A stretch of DNA of 8,892 nt from Flavobacteriales bacterium (GTDB lineage: Bacteria; Bacteroidota; Bacteroidia; Flavobacteriales; UA16). Numbering within the stretch: the first letter of the stretch is position 1; the number at the start of each line of letters is the position of its first letter. A program made the translations under genes and the position numbers. Where the stretch lies: the NCBI GenBank assembly GCA_018700255.1, contig JABISU010000011.1, positions 1-8,892 on the forward strand. The letters are read 5' to 3'. Of this stretch, positions 8,101-8,892 are shown piece by piece. The notes beneath the pieces are model-generated. The model worked only from the letters and a program-made list of their open reading frames with translations. It had not been told where the DNA came from and made no database searches.

Positions 8101-8322
8101 TACTTCGGGAATCTCCCCGCGGAAAAGCACAACTGTGGCGTCATTAAGAACCGTTGAAGCATCAACGTGGACGGTTGCGTGTTCTAGCACCGTTTTTACA
8201 AGATGTTTATCTACTGTTCCGTTAGTGGGGAATGTTGAAGAAGCGGGTGTTTGGGCTAAAGTGACTGTAGAAAAAAGACCGGTAAAAAAGACTGCAAAAG
8301 AAACTGTGAGTATTTTGTGCAT
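5191..8322 (-). CDS. Exported two-module amidohydrolase, C-terminal module intact
   Basis: The 1043-residue product carries a signal peptide (MHKILTVSFAVFFTGLFSTVTLA, likely cut before Q24). Module 1 (about 40-440) has the amidohydrolase outline (LYPSFVDLHSSYG at 99-111; LLGVSDIVGTIRPG at 395-408), but the second His of HxH is Ser109, the strand-6 site reads LLLGGGDSYQ (287-296), and no clear strand-8 Asp is seen; it looks non-catalytic. Residues ~445-580 are beta-rich (LTGNVWMDSRIWEGTAI, 507-523) and link the modules. Module 2 (about 585-985) is imidazolonepropionase-like (COG1228) with full ligands: PGIIDEHSH (H654, H656), TCHSYR (H827), FTHILEG (H853) and INSDD (D907); K716 in QSAIIKFRWG could be a carboxylated Lys. 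The family hydrolyses C-N bonds in cyclic amides or dipeptides, and the substrate is unknown here. The tail is polar and contains HYHCD (1032-1036). It is the first gene of a two-gene operon, and its start is supported by the signal peptide. Confidence 0.88.
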   Translation of the reverse strand: MHKILTVSFAVFFTGLFSTVTLAQTPASSTFPTNGTVDKHLVKTVLEHATVHVDASTVLNDATVVLFRGEIPEVQSGSATSSSTVSGPVVILDLTGYHLYPSFVDLHSSYGLPEVKPAGWSRTPQYETNIKGAYGWNQSVRPEIDAYEKFIPDSKTAKALREAGFGAVLTHVPDGIVRGSGALVMPIDDARESMLRPLASTHFSFRKGSSRQSYPGSLMGATALLRQTHLDASWYAEASPRGLSGGTNLSLEAFNSNSDLPSVFSAGSWKDILRAEVVAKEFNLNYLLLGGGDSYQRASAIKESGATLIVPVKFPTAYDLSDLFLARFISLTELKHWELAPSNASILNDAGIEFCLTAHGLKSPSEFLPAVRIAVQRGLPGDIALRAMTELPASLLGVSDIVGTIRPGLRANIIVSDGPIFESETKLVEHWVSGIPTIMHDRDAVDVSGDYDISLSGYGDEIRHIVVTEEIKATHIINDSTEQKVTISLDNRTIVLGFESNDGPIRLTGNVWMDSRIWEGTAIMPNGKLTSWSAVKVDAPDPESDELAEVLIGDSISEITEPLGEVLYPFTAYGSPLKTAQEIAGMKAVVVRGATVWTCENEGILEEADVLIYDGKIAAVGARLNVKELLGADVEVEEVDGRGKHVTPGIIDEHSHIAIERGVNEATQASSAEVWIGHSLNSEDVNMYRQLAGGVTCAQLLHGSANPIGGQSAIIKFRWGSLPTELLYEAATPFIKFALGENVKQSNWGDAQKVRFPQSRMGVEQVFYDLFIRAREYGESFISYRHELANTKKRDLKAGLGPVEPRRDLELDVLLQILQEERFVTCHSYRQDEINMLMHVADSMNFRLNTFTHILEGYKVADKMKEHGAGGSTFSDWWAYKYEVKDAIPYNAAVLHGQGITTAINSDDAEMARRLNQEAAKSVKYGGVSEEEALKFVTLNPAKLLHIDHMTGSIKVGKDADIVVWDENPLSMNAQATRTYVEGECLYSLSLDKELREAIRLERARLTKKMIASESKKPPGKLRVPSEAIRTHYHCDTVTEENN

Positions 8323-8352
8323 GTTGAGCTAAAGAGATTGCTAAATAGAAGG

Positions 8353-8381
8353 GCAAGTTAATGACTGCAGGAGTAACTTGC
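8353..8381. repeat. 8-bp inverted repeat in divergent promoter region
   Basis: GCAAGTTA (8353-8360) and TAACTTGC (8374-8381) are perfect reverse complements with a 13-base spacer. The spacer contains CTGCAG (8365-8370), itself palindromic and nearly concentric with the outer repeat. It lies between the divergently read amidohydrolase operon (start 8322, - strand) and the NifU-family gene (start 8410, + strand), where an operator serving both would sit. On each strand an arm reads TAACTTGC, which matches the Bacteroidota -7 box TAnnTTTG at six of eight positions, so the arms may instead be weak promoter elements. No T-run follows, which argues against a terminator. Confidence 0.4.
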
Positions 8382-8409
8382 ACAAGCAATTTTAAGCATC
8401 TGAAAAGCC

Positions 8410-8892
8410 ATGGCAAGTAATAAATTTCCAACCACTGTTTACGCTGAAATGACTCCCAATCCTGCAACAATGAAATTCGTTGTGGATAGAAAATTAGTTT
8501 CTGGATTGCATCAACTTGATTTTCATAATGTAAAGGAGGCTATGGTTTGTTCTCCACTTGCGGCGGAGCTTTTTAATTTCCCTTTCGTTGTGGGTGTTTT
8601 TATCAGTGGCGAAATCGTGTCTGTAACTAAAGATGAGTCGCTAGGATGGGAAATGATCGTTATGCAGCTCAGGGAATACATCCGTGAGTGGCTAGTGGAT
8701 AATGAATTCGCTGTGGAAGAAGATAAAATATCTGAGCTTTCTGAATTTATTGGCGGAATTGACCAAGAAGGGAAATCAGCAGTATCAATAGACAAGCTTA
8801 TTGAATCCGAGAACATATCACCTTCTGAATACGATGAACAAATAGGAGAACTTCTGAACGAATATGTAAGACCTGCTGTCGAGCAGGATGGA
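8410..8892 (+). CDS. NifU-family iron-sulfur cluster scaffold, 5' part only
   Basis: The frame starts at ATG 8410, the first start after an in-frame TGA at 8401-8403, and stays open to the window end (161 codons), so the 3' part is missing. Residues ~8-90 match the Nfu/NifU N-terminal domain: TVYAEMTPNPATMKFVVDR (9-27) is its signature, followed by an Ala-rich helix (SPLAAELFNFPFVVGVFI) and VTKDESLGWEMI. An acidic linker of about 55 residues comes next. GELLNEYVRPAVEQDG at the very end is the start of the NifU-like domain, whose CxxC cluster-binding motif would lie just beyond the window. Such proteins carry and hand over Fe-S clusters in the cytoplasm. The leader is short with no Shine-Dalgarno; the ATG is preceded by gaaaagcc. 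It is divergent from the amidohydrolase operon. The family call is sure; whether one or two NifU-like domains follow cannot be seen. Confidence 0.9.
   Translation, partial: MASNKFPTTVYAEMTPNPATMKFVVDRKLVSGLHQLDFHNVKEAMVCSPLAAELFNFPFVVGVFISGEIVSVTKDESLGWEMIVMQLREYIREWLVDNEFAVEEDKISELSEFIGGIDQEGKSAVSIDKLIESENISPSEYDEQIGELLNEYVRPAVEQDG

Noticed and set aside
8222..8470. Open frame of 82 codons on the - strand spanning the divergent region
   Set aside because: It would overlap both the signal-peptide start of the large amidohydrolase and the start of the NifU gene; both of those starts are well supported.
8523..8816. Open frame of 97 codons on the - strand at the right edge
   Set aside because: It is antisense to the NifU-family gene, whose N-terminal domain signature is unmistakable; the very Ser-rich translation is typical of a shadow frame.
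1..8892. CRISPR arrays, tRNA or rRNA genes, transposases, phage or defence genes
   Set aside because: No direct repeats with regular spacing, cloverleaf-like sequences, terminal inverted repeats or recognisable proteins of these kinds were found on either strand.

Overview
The window looks like an ordinary chromosomal stretch of a Bacteroidota bacterium, most likely of the order Flavobacteriales (inference). The signs are: a bacterial-type AspRS with the start typical of this phylum; a perfect Bacteroidota -7 box (TAnnTTTG) just before aspS; A-rich leaders without Shine-Dalgarno sequences; a bacilliredoxin; and a tandem pair of secreted amidohydrolase-fold proteins of a kind I recall mainly from this phylum. 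There are eight protein-coding genes, two of them cut by the window edges. I see no RNA gene, insertion sequence, phage gene or CRISPR array, and no stretch over 300 bases lacks a gene.

Left part (1-3871, + strand): the 3' end of a START/SRPBCC-fold protein overlaps a 58-residue two-helix membrane protein. aspS follows, then a BrxA/BrxB-type bacilliredoxin overlapping the aspS stop by one base, then trpS after a 28-base gap. The last three look like one transcription unit that joins two class-defining aminoacyl-tRNA synthetases (class II AspRS, class I TrpRS) with a thiol-redox protein.

Middle part (3868-8322, - strand): two genes read towards trpS and meet it tail to tail with a 4-base overlap. 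The promoter-proximal gene encodes a 1043-residue exported protein with two amidohydrolase modules around a beta-rich linker. Three bases after its stop, the second gene encodes a 439-residue exported single-module relative. Of the three modules only the C-terminal one of the large protein keeps a complete metal-binding set (H654, H656, H827, H853, D907). The other two have lost the HxH motif, and they resemble each other where the beta-strand ligands should be. An exported complex with one active and two scaffold or binding modules is a reasonable inference, but the substrate cannot be read from the sequence.

Right edge (8323-8892): an 87-base divergent region holds an 8-bp inverted repeat. 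After it starts a NifU-family iron-sulfur scaffold gene that runs off the window.

I did not find an evident new defence or mobile system. The most unusual items are the partly degenerate amidohydrolase set, the predicted leaderless aspS transcript, the small membrane protein gene, and the synthetase/bacilliredoxin operon.
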